Positions 8,406 through 23,423 of a DNA stretch of 64,000 nucleotides are shown here, in pieces. The position numbers and the translations under genes were made by a program. Origin of the DNA: Strongylocentrotus droebachiensis (lineage: Eukaryota > Echinodermata > Echinoidea > Camarodonta > Strongylocentrotidae). Positions within the stretch are counted from its first letter, which is position 1; each line of letters starts with the position of its first letter. The DNA lies in the NCBI GenBank assembly GCA_035222895.1, contig JAVYIG010005380.1, positions 1 through 64,000 on the forward strand. The letters are read 5' to 3'. The notes under the pieces were generated by a model. That model made no database searches and was not told where the DNA came from. It saw nothing but the letters and a program-made list of their open reading frames with translations.

Positions 8406-10845
8406 TGTTTATTAAACTATTCATGACATGTGTTGTACTTGTAGAATCTACTGTTGATGGAAAGTTACGTGGTCACACTGTTGTTTGAAAATATTTGTTG
8501 ATTTCTTTTTCTTCATAATATTGTTGTAGTAGGCATGATAGGGTCTATTCCTGTATATATTCTCATTTTATAATGACTTATAAAAATGCCCAAATATACC
8601 ATTTAGGAACCATAGCCAGCTCTTGTATTCAAGTACAGTACAGACAAAAAAAAAAAGAGACAAGCTTGCAAAATGGTTGGTGTAAGTGTTGAGCCTAAAG
8701 TTCTATATTTTAGACTCTAAAAGGGCTAGGGGAGGAGAGAGAGAGAGAGAGAAGAAAGAATGAAATCAATATATAAAGAGAGAAGAAAGTAAAGAATGGC
8801 TGATGTCATCTTTCCATTTTTCAAATGAATCAATTGAATGTGACAAATTTATGCATATGAATGAGAAAAGAGTATAAGTTTATTGGCAAAGATGTTATTC
8901 ACCTCGAAGTTTATTTCTGCCAGAGAATAAAGTGAAGAAAGGTGATGAAAAATTGAAAATAGAATTTTCTAAATGCTGCACCAAATAGCCCTCTGAGGCA
9001 GACAGACATTGGGTAATGCATTAATTAGGCCTTCTGTGTTTTGTTCTCTAATTTGTTTGCTTAAAAAGTGTTCAATGACAAAATTAAACTAACACATTTT
9101 TCACAGTACAGCAAAAGAATTTGAAAGAATTGTACATGTACTAGTGCCCTTGGCTCTGCTCGCTGCAAGCTCCATAGTATGCCGACTGGAAGTGGCTGGC
9201 TCCTGCGTTGCAGCCTATGTGATTGAGATAATTCAGTAGCCAATGGCTTAATGGAAAGAAAGTCTTCCTATCACTTGGAATCCCCTTTGCAGTGTGAAGG
9301 AGATAAGTAGCCTGAGTTGCTTCTCATCTCAAGATAGTGCAATGACACGCAAACCATTTCACACCTTTCCCGTCATCCCCACTTCCTAAACTAATACCTC
9401 CGCTCGGAACCCTGCGCTTGGAAATTGATTTTACCGTGCCGACAGGTAGCCTTGTGAAAGAGCTAGCCTTTCTGGATACACTCCTACGGCTTGAGTCCCT
9501 GTGAGATATAAATATATTGCTCTTTCTTCCTTCGATTATTTTGATATTTGATATCACAGAGGGGGAAAGCATTTTCGCTTGTGAGAGAGGCAATCTGTTG
9601 CAATCTGATATTCTGCATTAAATTATAATTTGATTCGCAAACTTGAGGTTGTGAGGTTGGTCGACTGAATGCGGTGATGTGATATTTGTACACATTACCT
9701 CTGCATATATATGTGTGAATAAAATCAAGCCAATTTGAAAATCTTTCGGTATGTTAGAATTTGAAATTATAAGGGTGCATTTCTAATAAAATATGATTAA
9801 TGATAAACAGAAATACATGTAGTGGAGAAATAGTAGTGATATAGAATATTTTATATTTTATGTACATTGTAGGAGAAGACCTGCGCATATATTTCTTATA
9901 ATATCATGGCTATTGGCTTATTTAAACGTGCATGTACCTGTAGAGCAGAATTGTCTTCAGCTAAATTCCCATCATGCATCAGGAGGCTCAGGAAATTTCT
10001 TGAACCACTTCCAATCTCCTTGCTCAAGCAGTACCCACTCATCTCAAGGCTAAGCTACTTGGTCTGTACTGGTCTGTACCGTGTAGATAGAACTAATAAC
10101 TTACCTCCATCATGCCGTAGTCTGCACTCTGCAGGCACAGGCTCTTATTCGACACTTTACCACAATTGCTGAAGGTCTTGAACAGAGCCTAGCTCTGCCA
10201 GTCTCTGGCTGTGTCCGGAGGAGGTAAAGTACATCATGCTATGCAGTATGTTGTCAGCCTAGTCTCACAGTCCAGACACTGTTGCATGCATAGCGACTAA
10301 CAAGAGTTTGTGCCTGCAAACTAATTATGCCGTGGCACCTATTAGTGAGGTGGTATGGCAAGCGGGATAGATTCTAGAAGCAGGTCGACGGACAACAAAT
10401 CATGCTGGGCTTCCACTCACAGGGGGTGTTTTTGTAATTACCGTACTTCATGACTTGTGGAGTTTTTGTTTAAATTGGTAAAATGGATACCAAAGTCAAA
10501 GTGTGTTGATTTTTCATTATTTTGTGTTTCATATTGGTAATACAGTTGACCAAATGATTTTGAAAAGGAACGGTCACTCCTGAAACCTGGTTTTACTGAA
10601 GGAATGACCAACAAAATTCATTTATGATGTCCTTGATAGGAGTACACTTTAAATGCCATTTAAATTTTATTTGTGTATTAAATTCTAATCCAAAATTTAT
10701 GGACTGCACGCACCAAAATGGAAAGTGGAACTGTATTTTGATGAATTGATTATTCCCTTAACTGCAAAAATGAACAAATGTAACTTCTCTAATCGCCTTG
10801 GTAGGCAAACGTGAAGTCACTTTAATTAAGGTACATGTATCATAG
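8406..10845. other. no gene recognised; low-complexity purine stretches
   Basis: (GA)n near 8737-8755 and otherwise unique AT-rich sequence. On the - strand near 10087-10140 a 24-nt stretch is bounded by CTGCAG and GGAG|GTAAGT, which could be a microexon but is too short to support. Confidence 0.4.
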
Positions 10846-11008
10846 TTTATAAAAAAATGTTGATAGATCATTGCAGAATTGATATCTTGCTTGCATCTCA
10901 TGGAATATATGAATATATTCCATGAGATCCAAGCAAGATATCAATTCTAAATATAATTCATGTTTTTTTTTTTAGAAAACAATTAATTTCTGATCAATTT
11001 ATAAACTG
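10846..11008. mobile_element. small palindromic MITE-like element
   Basis: Outer 10-bp inverted ends AGTTTATAAA (near 10846 and 11000) enclose a strong hairpin at 10875-10948. Its arms are about 36 nt and pair with one mismatch: AGAATTGATATCTTGCTTG on the left, its complement on the right. There is no open frame and no clear target duplication. A non-autonomous DNA element is the likeliest reading; a small-RNA hairpin is the alternative. Confidence 0.5.
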
Positions 11009-12150
11009 AGATAATGTTAGATTTAGATCTCCCATTGATTCACTTAAGTTGCACACAAGGTACACGTCACAGCCAACATTCAACAACTGAATTTACATTT
11101 AGGATCGATTGAAATGTTCAGCGAGAGCGTAATGCTACTGATCACACAATTTCAATTTCCACACAGGTTTCTTTTTCTCTTAATATTAATACCCAGAGTA
11201 TGTACTAGCATGCCTAATATGCATTACGGCTTAGTGCTTGTCAGTGTAATGGCAGCTGATAGATGATTGATGGTGGACTAGCTGTTTGTAGCTCGACTGA
11301 TGTGATGAAATTGTGACCTCATACAATTCATAACCACATTCTTTTCAATCCAATCCAATACTTGTGAGCATTTCTACTAGTGTATGGTTCTTCTAAAGCC
11401 TTCAGTGAATATTAAGCAGGCTTTCAGTGTGTTTTTAACCGATCATTTTCATCAAAGCAAGTTGATATGAAAACATACAAATTTTCTATCATGCTTTATT
11501 GTCAGAAATGTTAAGATAGGTGTATTATTCATTCTAGGGTCCTATATTTTTAATATCATAATTCAATATCATAATTTATGGAATTCAGCCTTGATTAAAG
11601 GCTTGTTATGAATGCAGAGCTTTGCTAGGTTTCAACTTTCAAGGCCACAAAAGGGCCTTTATCTTTAATTTTGGTATGTGGTTGTACAACATGAGTTGGA
11701 TTTCTGCGGTGAGAATTCTTTTATTTAAAAAAAATGATGTGATGTTGTTGTTATCATTTCCAGAGAGCTAAAATTAGTACTAACCGGTAAATGTATTTCT
11801 GTAAAGATTAAACATTTTCCTCAATATTTTTGCATATTCTTGTCATTTGGCAGGTACATGTACATATATAAAATGCTTTAGGAACATGCTGGGAAAATAA
11901 GATGCAGAGCAATAATGCAGGGTTGGCAATAGCATCAATGCTGTTTTCAGTTACTGGTATTAAACGCTTAGGAATACTGGTTTGAATCAACTTAGATTAA
12001 TCATTTGAAAATTGTTTAGTTAAAATATAAAAAAGACAAAAAAGCATTTGAGTTTTTTTTAAAAGAAAGAGAAAAGATTACGAACAGAACTATTAATCTG
12101 TAATTGTTCTTTTGTTATTTAGTCTACATGTATCTACGCATCTTAATTTT
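11009..12150. other. no gene recognised
   Basis: AT-rich unique-looking DNA with no supported exon, RNA gene or element. Confidence 0.5.
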
Positions 12151-12192
12151 ACACACACACACACACCCACCCACATATATATATATATATAT
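12151..12192. repeat. (CA)n-(CCCA)n-(TA)n compound microsatellite
   Basis: CACACACA, then CCACCCAC, then alternating TA. Confidence 0.9.
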
Positions 12193-12483
12193 CTATGTAT
12201 AAATAGTGATTTAAATGTATAGGTCCAACTGTTCTTGTCAAATTGGAAAGGTCTGAATTCTGCAGGATGAGTCAGGTTTTTGCTCTTGTACAAATATTTG
12301 AGGTCTGTGTACAATGTACGTATTTGCATTTGGGTGCAAGATCGTAGATGATCATATTAAGTGTGATCAATATTCTTCCACCATCCACTATGTAAACATG
12401 AATTCAGCGTAAAGCATGGATGGCCGATATCATCAGCTCAGAACTAGATGGACATTAACTCATTTGCTTTGACTTTTTTAATA

Positions 12484-12505
12484 GAGTTAATGCCGTTCTG
12501 GCTCT
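12484..12505 (-). repeat. AGAGCCAGAAGGG palindrome family, half copy
   Basis: Reads AGTTAATGCCGTTCTGGCTC on +, the reverse complement of the family core with one mismatch. Confidence 0.55.
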
Positions 12506-15500
12506 CCAAATGATATAGTGTATGGTGATGGTGAAGGTTACCTGTATTGCTTGATATTGCACATTCATGTTGGATCATGAGATTAATCACACCTCAGGAA
12601 CAAACTGGAATATAGCTTTTATAGATTTTTATTACTTTGCTCTTCTGATGCTTCTGTGATGAATTTCAGAACAAACTTTAATTAAACCTGTATAGATTTT
12701 ATCTTATTACTCTTCAAATGTTTCTTTGACTAATTTCAGAACCCATTCATGTCCAAAAATATTAATTTCCGTCTTCGTAGGAGCAGTGAAATTGACACGC
12801 ATGAGATGAATTTGTTGAGGAACATGGGCAATATTAGTTTGTTCTGAACGGCAGTGTAGGAGAGAAAGAAATGAGTTTGGATCAATTACTCTGTTGCCGT
12901 AGGTACCAACTCTCTTATTGATCCAATCCTCATAGATAGGGTATTCAAGTGTAATGTTTCAATTTTTCAATATTTAAAGCTTGTGCACACCCTACATATT
13001 TACAGACGCCATGTCTGTTTCATCTGTAGCAATCTTTTTATCCAGTATTTTAGAATCTGTACACATGAGCCATAAATGTAGACATTTTGAAATTTTGAGG
13101 GTCTAGACTTAAATTTTTGGTGTCCATGTATAATGGTGCCTGTTAGTATCGAGCCCAGTTTTATCTGATACTGGGAATATCACTTGTTGAATCATATAAC
13201 AATACCTGATTATACTTCTCATACCCCTCTCTATTACTCCCAATACTAAAAATTAGAAAAAACAAACACAATAGAATGATACTAATTGAAAGTAGGGGTC
13301 TGTGCACTGTCCTTATTTCAACATCAGTCTTTTGGCATAATTAATAACCTCAACATTAACTTGAAAAATATTTAACTGTTCCTATTCAATTGAGAAAGGA
13401 AATAAACAGACAGATAAGAAATGAAGACTACCATACAATGAAGAATATATATCAAAAGTACTTGACAGGTTTATTGCAATTGTCGAATATAAATCACACA
13501 ATTCTCGTCTACTGCTGGATTCTAAAAGCAAGGTGACAAAGCACCTCGCATCATACTGCACTTCCAATATATATAATGCAGTTTGAGATCCTCACACCCT
13601 ACTTCGTATGATTAACCTGTACGCATGCAGGGAGGCTTTGGGCTTGATACAGGTATTGGAGAGTCGTGATGACGATATCCCATCCACTTGACCTGAATTG
13701 TATATCATTCATAGGGATTTATTGATAACATAGGTAGCATCGAGGGGTACAGCGAGAGAGAGGGAGGGTGAGCCAAGCCAGCGTGCAGGGGCGAACGGTC
13801 CAATGGTGGTATCGGAATGGTGGAAATTTGAATAGGAGAAGAGTGTCCAGGATTCTGAGTCATAGCATGCAGAGTGTCAAGTCAGGAGCAGAATGGAGTC
13901 CATAGATTAAAGGTGGAGAGAAGCGATGCACTTGACCGTCGATAGATGAAAGATTATTTTAAAGAATGTTACATTGTACAGTGTGGAAGTCATTATTTGA
14001 TCAGCTGAATGAAGCTCATGTTGATTTTTCAGTTAATTAGATTTATGAAGAATTGGGAACAAAAATTGAGGGGACAAGCAAATAATGAGAGCATGAACCC
14101 TTTCATTGTCATAATTGTAGTTATACATGTACATGTATGTACATGTAGCTGTAAAAATTAGGCCCTATCTTTGTAGTTGTAGTTGGGCCCTATTACAGTG
14201 TATTTATAAAAGGTGGGTGACCATGGTGTTACAGACCAGAACCCCTTTTCTTGGTGTTGCCCTATGACATCTGTTGCTCTTCCCTTTATCCAGATTTTTC
14301 TTTCACTTTTGTGAGTGTCGAGATGTTGTATGATAGTGATTTGTTGATAAGATATTTCATGAAAGTGTAATAAGTATCCCTGTGCACGCAATTAAATGTC
14401 AACTTTATATATTAAACATAATATAGTTTGATACAGCATACTAGTTTACTCAATGCACATCTGATTTCTTGGGACAATTTATTGGGCAAGATGTTTGCTC
14501 TGCATATCAACTGATATCTTTTTTCATTCACATACTGTACACACAAACATTGACCATTGCAAATCAGACAGATGGGGAGAAGAATTTCCAGGGCATAAAT
14601 TATGTACCCGTACTCTATGCGACTATACATGACGGTCTGCATACACCCCTAAGACCTGAGGCAAAGTGGTCATTATCAGCCCTATGTGTCATCAATAGAA
14701 GTATGTGTGTCATCAATAAAAAGATGTTAGATTTATCCTGTTACGTCTACTTTGGCACACGGTAACTGATAAATGAGAATTATGTGAACTGAATATGAAT
14801 TATATTACGGTTGATGTATCACTCCCTTCCCTCCATCTACCAATCTAGAGTTGGGATGGGAGTATTTTGTGTTCTTTTAGAAATTGGTTTGGGGAAACAT
14901 GTTGCTTTTAAGTTTATTTATGAATAAGATGAATCATCCGATGTAATATCAATGACGCGAAGGAAAGCAACCATTCATATATTTCATCTGCTGCCTGTTA
15001 CATGCATGTAGAAAGCAAATATATAGAATATTGCAGCACAGCAACCAATGAATGAAAATATGTGGGAAATTTGAGAATGTAATCTGGGGTTGGAAGTTGG
15101 AATGATCTAGTTTAGCGCCCCAACAAGCCCATGATTTTGTTTTGAATTATTTGACCTTAAACCCAAAACGTGATCTGGAAAGAGGAATTTAACTTTTGAT
15201 AGCGATCAAGAAGTTACTTTAGGAAAAGAAACTTTGCCTGTTAGTGCCACATTTTAGCCAGTAATAGGATTTTTGTCATGGAAAATTGTGGGTGATACAA
15301 AATCTGTCCTGGATTGTTGAGTTTGTGTTCACTGTAATAAACTCATTTCAAAATACCTAGTAAACATTTTTTGTAAAGTGAATAGAACCTGTTTTTGTTG
15401 GATTTTATTCTTCTCATTTGAGTTAATGCTTATAATGTATTAAATTTATTCACACTCTTACAAGAAGAGATGACTTGAAATGAAGCCTGACATGTTGTTT

Positions 15501-18500
15501 CCCAGACTGAGGAGAGGGAAAAAAACATTGTACCGGTAGGCATCTATATTATCCATATTAAGGTGAGGAAAAGTAGATGAATGTTTTAAACACCACAATC
15601 AAAGAAGATGGCCAACTATTTATTTCATACGCACTGCCTTTGTGAAAAGAGATTAACCAGGGATAGAAAAAGAAAAAGAAAGAGGTTATTTTTAGAAATG
15701 TGGAGACAAGAATACTAAAATTCATATGAGTTCTCGGTAAAAAAATTAAAAAGTTACAGTGTACAGTAAAAACATAAAATGTTGAAGTAAAAATAATATT
15801 AAAGGCATTAATACTTGAAATATGACTGACAACAACAATAAACATAAATCTCAAACCACCACGCTTTACCACCACTAAGAATCTGGCGTTGGAAAGCGTT
15901 GAAGTTATCATCCTCATGATGAACCTTTGGTGGAGGGAGGGATAGCTGGGGCAATGCTTCATGAGGAGCTTGATGTTACGTGACAGTCCATCAATTGGTT
16001 TTGTACACGGTGAAACCAAGAGAGCTTGCGGATATCTTGGGGGAGATCAGAGGTATGTGGGTCAAAGAAAATTGGCCAGGAATTGCTTTGACGCTATCTG
16101 TCAGGAAAGTACTTTAGTTTAGGAGAGATGGGTTGCTCCCAGATTTCATCAAGGCCCAGCAGAAGGGCGTCTGCGATTAGACACAGTCAGCAAAGGTGCA
16201 TTCAAGAGCTTGCGACCATTTTTGTAGCAACATCTACATCACACACTTCTGTTATTCTTCGTCTGAATTGTAGGTGATAGGTTATGCCTTTCTTTAGCCA
16301 TTTTTTCATTTTATTTTCATTACAGACAATCAAACAAACAAAAGCAGAATATGGAACAAATTTGACAAAAAGCTTTGATTTTGTCCTTCTGCAAGGCACA
16401 GTAAGATTTGTAGATCCCGGAGTTGTCTCTGTCTGTTTCATGGTGGAATAGAAAGCTGTTTCCTAAAGTGAATTCCAACGCCAACTTCTAATGCTTGCTA
16501 GTAATGAGCTGCTGAAACATTTGCCACATTGTCTATTTGATTCTCATGCTCCTACTGCTCCTTTGTGTTGAAACTAAATCTTTTTAAAATTAAAGATGGA
16601 CACTATCGTTGAAGCTCTCTTATATCTCCATGGTTGAAGACTATCTTATCAATTCTTCATGTGTCATCATACTTTGACTACATATTAGTAATTCCAACCC
16701 CCATCCGTATTTCCAATCGTGATTTTCTTTTCTTTTCTGGTTTTATGGTCCTTAATATGATTTTACTTCTTGAGGTTTAAACTGCTTTCAGATGACCTGT
16801 TGTCAAATGCTGTCACAAAAATCCTTTTCAAGATATGTTTACAATGTATACATGTAAATAGTAAATTTAGAATCTTTCACTAGAGGCAAACAAGACACTC
16901 AGGATTTAATCTTGTACTAAAAAATGACCTTGATTCTTAACTAGACCTCTTGAATCATCATCAAAGCAGTTTGCTCGCAAGGGGGTACTCAACCACACGT
17001 TATATTAAAAACTAATTAGGAATCTTACAGCCATCACATTTACTATAAAACAATCGAACCCTCCCCATTAGATTGCATCTTGAAGGCTATTCTTCAGGGC
17101 ATGCAGACTTAATTGACCGTCCAACGGCTCTCCGCAGTGGCAACACCGGGGGATGGACGAGTTGCTCAATTATCCCAGACAGATCGAGGACAGTCCTAAA
17201 GAGGATCGACGCAGAAATTCAATTACTGCTGGGTTCTAGCAAGAATACAATTGTAACATTTTGACTTTGGGAGATCGCTTGGAATTACAGACAATGCTGT
17301 AACAACTGTGACGCTGGAATGAGCAATGCGATTAAGGGATGAGTCCTACCAATCTACAGTAATTGGGTTGTTTTATAGGACACTTAATTGGAATAGGATT
17401 TTAGCTCCGAGGCAGGATTTGTTTGGTGCATTTGCCTCAGGCTACTAATGATAAAGTGTGGAATACTGCGTGGGAAGTAATTCAAATATTTAAGCTTCAT
17501 TTTTGTCTTCTTCTGACAAGATATCCCGGTTATATTTCAAAGGCAAATTTAATTTCATGGAAGATTGGAAATTAGGTCCTAAAGTACACATTGAATCTGT
17601 AATACTTAATATAGCTCCATGAACTTGAATTATTATTTAACATTTATTGTTAGCATACTACTGGATGCTGGGTAATTCGATTTTATGAGCCCACGTAATT
17701 ATAGAATTTTGAATACTCCCAAAATACAATTATGTTCTTGATGAAATGATTGTAGTTCATACCATAAGCCAATAATCCACATTCCCCTTATGTAATTTAC
17801 ATACAATAAGTAGATTACAAAGAAAGGAGTCAATAGAGTTTGCTCATTTGCTTCAAATCTTTTGACCAGATGTGAGATGTTTTCTTTATAATATAAATAA
17901 TGCAATTATAGAAACAGTCCATTAGGGTTATATGTTTCTGTGAATTAAAATGTACTTTCATGTATTCTTTTAATGATTTTCTTTGAATGCAGGCATGTTT
18001 GTGTCACACTACAGATTGATTCTTAGACATATTAAACAGTTAAAACTATTATCTCCATGGTCAGCAGTAGGCCTATATATTTCTCTGGCTAAAATTGCCA
18101 TCTTCTACATGGCACAGCGATTCCTTGTGTATCACCATAGACGTGTAGTTCTGAGTGGGCCTAGTCTTATGCAAGGGCTACTGTATGTTTTTTTATGTAT
18201 CAAATCTGCCGTACATAAAACTACAAGTGAATCACGTATACCGGTAGGCCTTTAGTCTTGACTGTGTGCATGAAGGTCTGCATAACACCAGATGAATACT
18301 GTTATCACTATCATTTAGTCATTGAATTTTCAATCATTTCACAGGAAGGGAAATGGAACCAGCGCTGTAAATGAAGAAATCAGAAAGTTATCTATAATGA
18401 TGGAGTCTGAAATGAGGCTATTTGTCACCATGATCTTGGCTTGGGATCTTGAGAGGCTTTGACCCCCTGACCCCTTGTTCATGTAGTCTAACAGTTTGGG

Positions 18501-21500
18501 TTATAGGCTCAGGTGTCCAGTTGTTTTTCAGCTGTGTGATTTATTACCTCTGCTGAGGATTGATGTGTCTTTTTTTCCCTCTTCATCTCCTTTGTCCCTG
18601 GTAAAGGCTACCATACTTTGCAGGGTGAACCTAAGGAATCTCCTCCGAGCCAGGAGTGATGGAAGTTTTGGTAGAGTTTCGGCCATATGATCACAAACAC
18701 ACACAAATGTTTGACCCAGATAAACTATGAAACTAAACCATGGTCTTGGATTGCCTTCGGGCTCACAGAACAACAGGGAGGGGTTGAGAAACTTGAGTGA
18801 TGGATGTCTCCGAAGCAGATAGAGTACATAGTTTGCTTTTTGTAATAAATTTCACCACATGTACATATACATGTACATGTAGATGTATGACATCACTTAG
18901 TTGTGACTTACAATGTATACAAGTCACCGCTCGGAAGGCTTGTCGAAATCTAGGACTCAGCACCCCTTTAATTACCATGTGTCATTATGAACAAACCTTG
19001 TTTTGGCACAGTAAAAATTTTGTGTATCATACTTTATATTGATTTATTGATTGATTATTCTGTGAACTGTATTTGGAATTTTGGATGATTTAGAAATATG
19101 ACCTAAAGTTTGAAAATAATTTGATAGCATTTCTAATGTCTTTATGAGATTAAAACATTTTGGAAAAACAATTACCTTGAAACATAATACAGATGATAAT
19201 TGATAAAACATATAGACCAATCAGTATCTCTTAAATTTCAGTAGTTTACATGATATATATTTATGTTGGAAGTAAATAATTTGCCAATATCCCCAAATTG
19301 CAACTATTACACTGTGTGTAGATGTAACTAGTACAAATGTTACCCTACATGTACATGTACTTCTCCACCCACTATTACGCTCAATAGAGCAAAGGGGTTG
19401 CATCTGGGCAAACCACTACAATGATATAAAGCACGCTTTTCAGACACCATTACAAAGAAATCTCTTTCTAACTGTCTGACAATGGAACCCACGTAAAAGC
19501 CTTCTAAATAGGAGTACAACTCCCTTGAAAAGGACTTATTTAACGCTCCCATTTTTTCTCTTTTGATGTTTTCATGTTACATTGCCTTCAAATCAGATAC
19601 GCACAATAAAAGGAACTACAAAGGAGAGTCACTCTGTGAGTGATTGACCTGTGGGTAATGCAATGTCAATTGTGATGGAAAAAAGCTGCAAGTTTTTTAA
19701 ACCTTGCTTCATTGCATCTTTTCAACTCTCCTGAACTGAAATTATTTGATGGAAACCAATTTTTGTACAATTCATTTCAGATCTGTATTACTTTTTTTAT
19801 TCAAAATGATTCGTTTAGAATGAATTATGATTGGAATGGATTAGGAACAGCTAAAAGGCAGAAAGATTTGGAAGCCATATTTTGGAATACTCAACAGCGT
19901 TTAAAATTGAACGTGTTTGAAAAAAAAAAACGGGACTTCAATACCCTATATGCATACAGTACTAAGTACCAGTTAAAACTTACAACTGTAGACATGAAAA
20001 ACCTTGTTCACATTGACTGAAAATAATTCATTAAAACATATCTAATTCATACTTGAATGATGTTTGTTGTTATTTTTTCAACCTTGTTAGCATAATTTAT
20101 TAATTGCAAACTCTGAATAATTTTGTATTCTTCATAATGTGTTTATTACTAATCTCTAAAGGAGAAATCCAAAGTTGAAAGCACCAATCGTATAGTTTCC
20201 AGTATTATAGTTGTGGGACTGTTTAATTGTCTATATATATGCAAGTATAAATGTAGCTTATTTTGTTTGACCTCACCTTAATGATCAAATAATCAGTTAG
20301 GAAGAATGACTTTATGAAAGTTTTATTTGTAATGCAATTTCATTGTGAATAAGGAGTACTCAAATTTACCTGTGAAATGGTACTAATACCCCCCCCCTAA
20401 AAACATACACACACACACAACCAAAATAAATCAATAAAGAATAATTGCTTTTAAAAACCATTACAAAAATCATCTCCAGAGAAGTAAATTCTGAATGACT
20501 CATTCATAAGATTCATGGTTAAAGAGCTTAAAAGGCAACAAAAATATGTTCGGATATGAAGGCCTGCATAGAAGTTTACCGGAGCTAAATTCTAGAGGCA
20601 CCAAAGTTATACTCAAGTGCATCGACTCCTAGTCTGCTCACAATTGCTTGTACCTTTATTTGGAGTGCAATTTCATCATTATAACAAGCAATGGCTATTG
20701 AATACCACATAGACAGCATGGAAATCAATATATACAGTAACAATTTTATTTCATTACTTGGTAACCTTTAAATACAGTATCTGGTGACTCAACCAGTTAA
20801 TGGCAGTCTAGCCTTCAATTAGATTTGCATCACATCTTGATGATGACTGGGATGCCACTTAGTCAATTAACCATTCTCATTAATTATGAAACATGAGTTG
20901 GTGTGATGCCGCAAGAATGTGAAACATGTTCGTGGTGTGCGCTACCAGATTGTGCCTTATCTACAGTGTGCATGCATGGTAGGGAAGTACGATCGTGATG
21001 TCATCTGCTCTCTTCACACGTACAGTGTAACTTTTAGTTGAACCATCTGCATTAAAAAGGAAGACAATGTAATACATTAGAATACATTAGTAATAGTCTA
21101 ATCCAATCTAGTTCTTTTCATTATTCATTCATGTAGCTTTGTTTTAACAAAACTTGTTGGTTGTACCTTCTTGAACTGAAATATGGAAATTTCTAGGCCA
21201 TCAAAACTTTCATTTTCGAGATACATCTGCATCCATGTTTACCAGACACACCACTGCCATCTCACGACGACAAAATCTTTCCTTATCTGAGCCTATCCAT
21301 GTTTACTTTAATTGCTTCAGACAATATTCCGATAATTTCTAGAATCGTCATCCCGGCACCATTCCACTGTTACTACCGGATGATCTCACCACTTTTAATT
21401 GAAAATTGTATTAATTTCCAAGTGGAGCGCACCAGCCTCACTGTCTCGATCATGTGACAATGCCATTGGACCCTGTATTAACTGGCCTTGTGTTCATGCC

Positions 21501-21680
21501 TTGGCGCTAGATCCAGATGAGCGTTGATGGGGGATTGGTTGATTAGGAAATCAAACGCATACAGTCATAGCTTCTGTTCTACTTCAGTACATAATGGATG
21601 GTTGGGGTGAACTCATGTTGACAGAAGGATTCCAGCAATGTTTGATAAGAGTGAGGAAGAGAAATGGAGATAGATGGAGA
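12506..21680. other. gene-free stretch, probably intronic
   Basis: About 9 kb of AT-rich DNA without a supported exon. The longest open frame (about 153 codons, - strand, 15558-16019) has no recognisable motif and is rich in F, S and I, as expected by chance. TACATGTACATG-type runs occur near 14124, 18857 and 19345. There are no long poly-G runs between 8.4 and 21.9 kb, unlike the left end. Confidence 0.45.
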
Positions 21681-21686
21681 GAAAGC

Positions 21687-21729
<43 letters not shown>

Positions 21730-21863
21730 TTTAAAAAGAGAGAGAGAGAGAGAGAGTGAAAGAAGAGAAAGAGAGTTAAAGAAGAGAGAGAGAGAGAGAA
21801 AGAGAGAGAGAGTGAGAGAGTAAGGGAGAGAGAGAGAGTGAGAGAGAGAAAGAGAGTTAAAGA

Positions 21864-21909
<46 letters not shown>

Positions 21910-21918
21910 GGGGGGGGG
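21687..21918 (+). repeat. (TA)n, (GA)n array and terminal poly-G
   Basis: TATATATA passes into some 200 bp of GAGAGA with periodic GTTAAAGAAGAGA interruptions (near 21772 and 21855) and ends in about 20 G residues. Nearly every base is purine on the + strand. Open frames here are repeat artefacts. Confidence 0.95.
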
Positions 21919-23393
21919 TGAGAAAGAGGGATAGAGGGAAGGGGATAAAAACAAGATACAGTGTACATGTAGGAGAGAGAAAAGAAGGATTTCTAGAGGA
22001 GGATATATCTGATGGACATACAGGAATTAAATAGATACATCTAGGCCTACATTGCCATTTTTTTCACAGTATTGAAAATGAAAAGTATATATATTACAAG
22101 CTGTTAGCTGACTTTAAGTTTGCAACAACATAGTCACAAACTAATCTACACTTAAATAAATTTTCAAAGTACAGACTATTTTTCATGCAGTATTTTGAAA
22201 GAGGCAATCAAGAAATGGGATCCAATATTGCAAATGGAAATGGAATACGGTAATGTAGAGTGCATACAAAAGTAAAACATGAAAGACAGATGGATTGCAC
22301 AAGTCCCATCTTTGACAAAATACAATTTTTGTTTTCTGAAGGCGTGAGTTTCAAAATAAAAAATAAAAGTAAAATATTTTCATACTCTTCTGAAGTAATT
22401 GGCTGCTTGCATCATTCAATTATATTACTGTTTGAAGAAGGCAATGTGTTAAGTACTTTGGTATCAGATTCCTAAACTGGGAAGGAATACATGTGCCAAA
22501 CATTGATAAAGTGATATATACAATATACATGTGATTTAATGTTTTAATCACCTACTTGATGAAAAATAAATGTATTTTCACCACAATAATAAATATAAGA
22601 AGATAGGGAAAACATCAGCTCATGCTTGTTGATCCCCCCTAAAAAAAAAAGAGTTCTTGTATGAGGTTATTGACTCTCATCATAATCACTCTATTCCTAG
22701 ATGTATTTTTGTACATTGTTAAAACGTTATTGAGGACATGTTATGCAGAGTATTAACCGTCATCTGAGGGGAGTAATAACGTGAGTCATTGAGTGAAAGG
22801 AGAGAGAAGAGAATCAATATTTCATACAAAGGTAAAAGACCTTACAAGGTACCATAAAACTGTCTCTTCTTCTTTCTATTGAGACGGGAGACTGTCTGCA
22901 CCTCCCTGCTTTATTGAAAAGCTTGTGGGTTTTGATTGTGTTTGGTATTTTAATGGAAGGCCTCTAATGGGAATACTTGCAGGTTTAGACATACATGATC
23001 CAAGCTATTGATCTGAAGAATGTTAAATTACATGAACGAAAGCTCACTGTACATGTAAATCTGTCTTGAGTTATAATATTCAACCAACAAACTCATATTT
23101 TCTTTTAAAGTGTACACATGGGTTGTGGAGGATGAAATCTTACCAGTGTATCAGGTGTTGATGGCCTTTTGAAATGAGAGTCTACATTTATGTACATTAT
23201 AAGTTTGCATGTCATAGAGCATAAGGCTACCTCTTGACTATCAACTCCTTCCTTCCTCTCCCCCTTCCATCTTCCCTGCCTCCCCCCTCTTTCTATTTTC
23301 TATGCATCCTGAACAACTGCCCAGTTATCATCAGACAGTTAGGATACAATATAGAAGTTATTCAATTAAAGGGGTACTTATACATGTCTTAGT
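21919..23393. other. no gene recognised
   Basis: AT-rich, with no supported exon or element. Confidence 0.45.
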
Positions 23394-23411
23394 GGGGGGG
23401 GGGGGGGGGGG
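23394..23411 (+). repeat. poly-G tract
   Basis: Uninterrupted G run on +, 12 bp before a local rearranged duplication. Confidence 0.95.
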
Positions 23412-23423
23412 TGAGAACTTTTC

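Noticed and set aside
10087..10140. 24-nt microexon on the - strand between CTGCAG and GTAAGT
   Set aside because: Too short to separate from chance without transcript data.
15558..16019. 153-codon open frame on the - strand
   Set aside because: No motif, low-complexity hydrophobic content, no splice or promoter context; plausible by chance in AT-rich DNA.
21579..21968. Ser/Leu-rich open frames of 113-129 codons on the - strand
   Set aside because: They read through the GA array and poly-G run.
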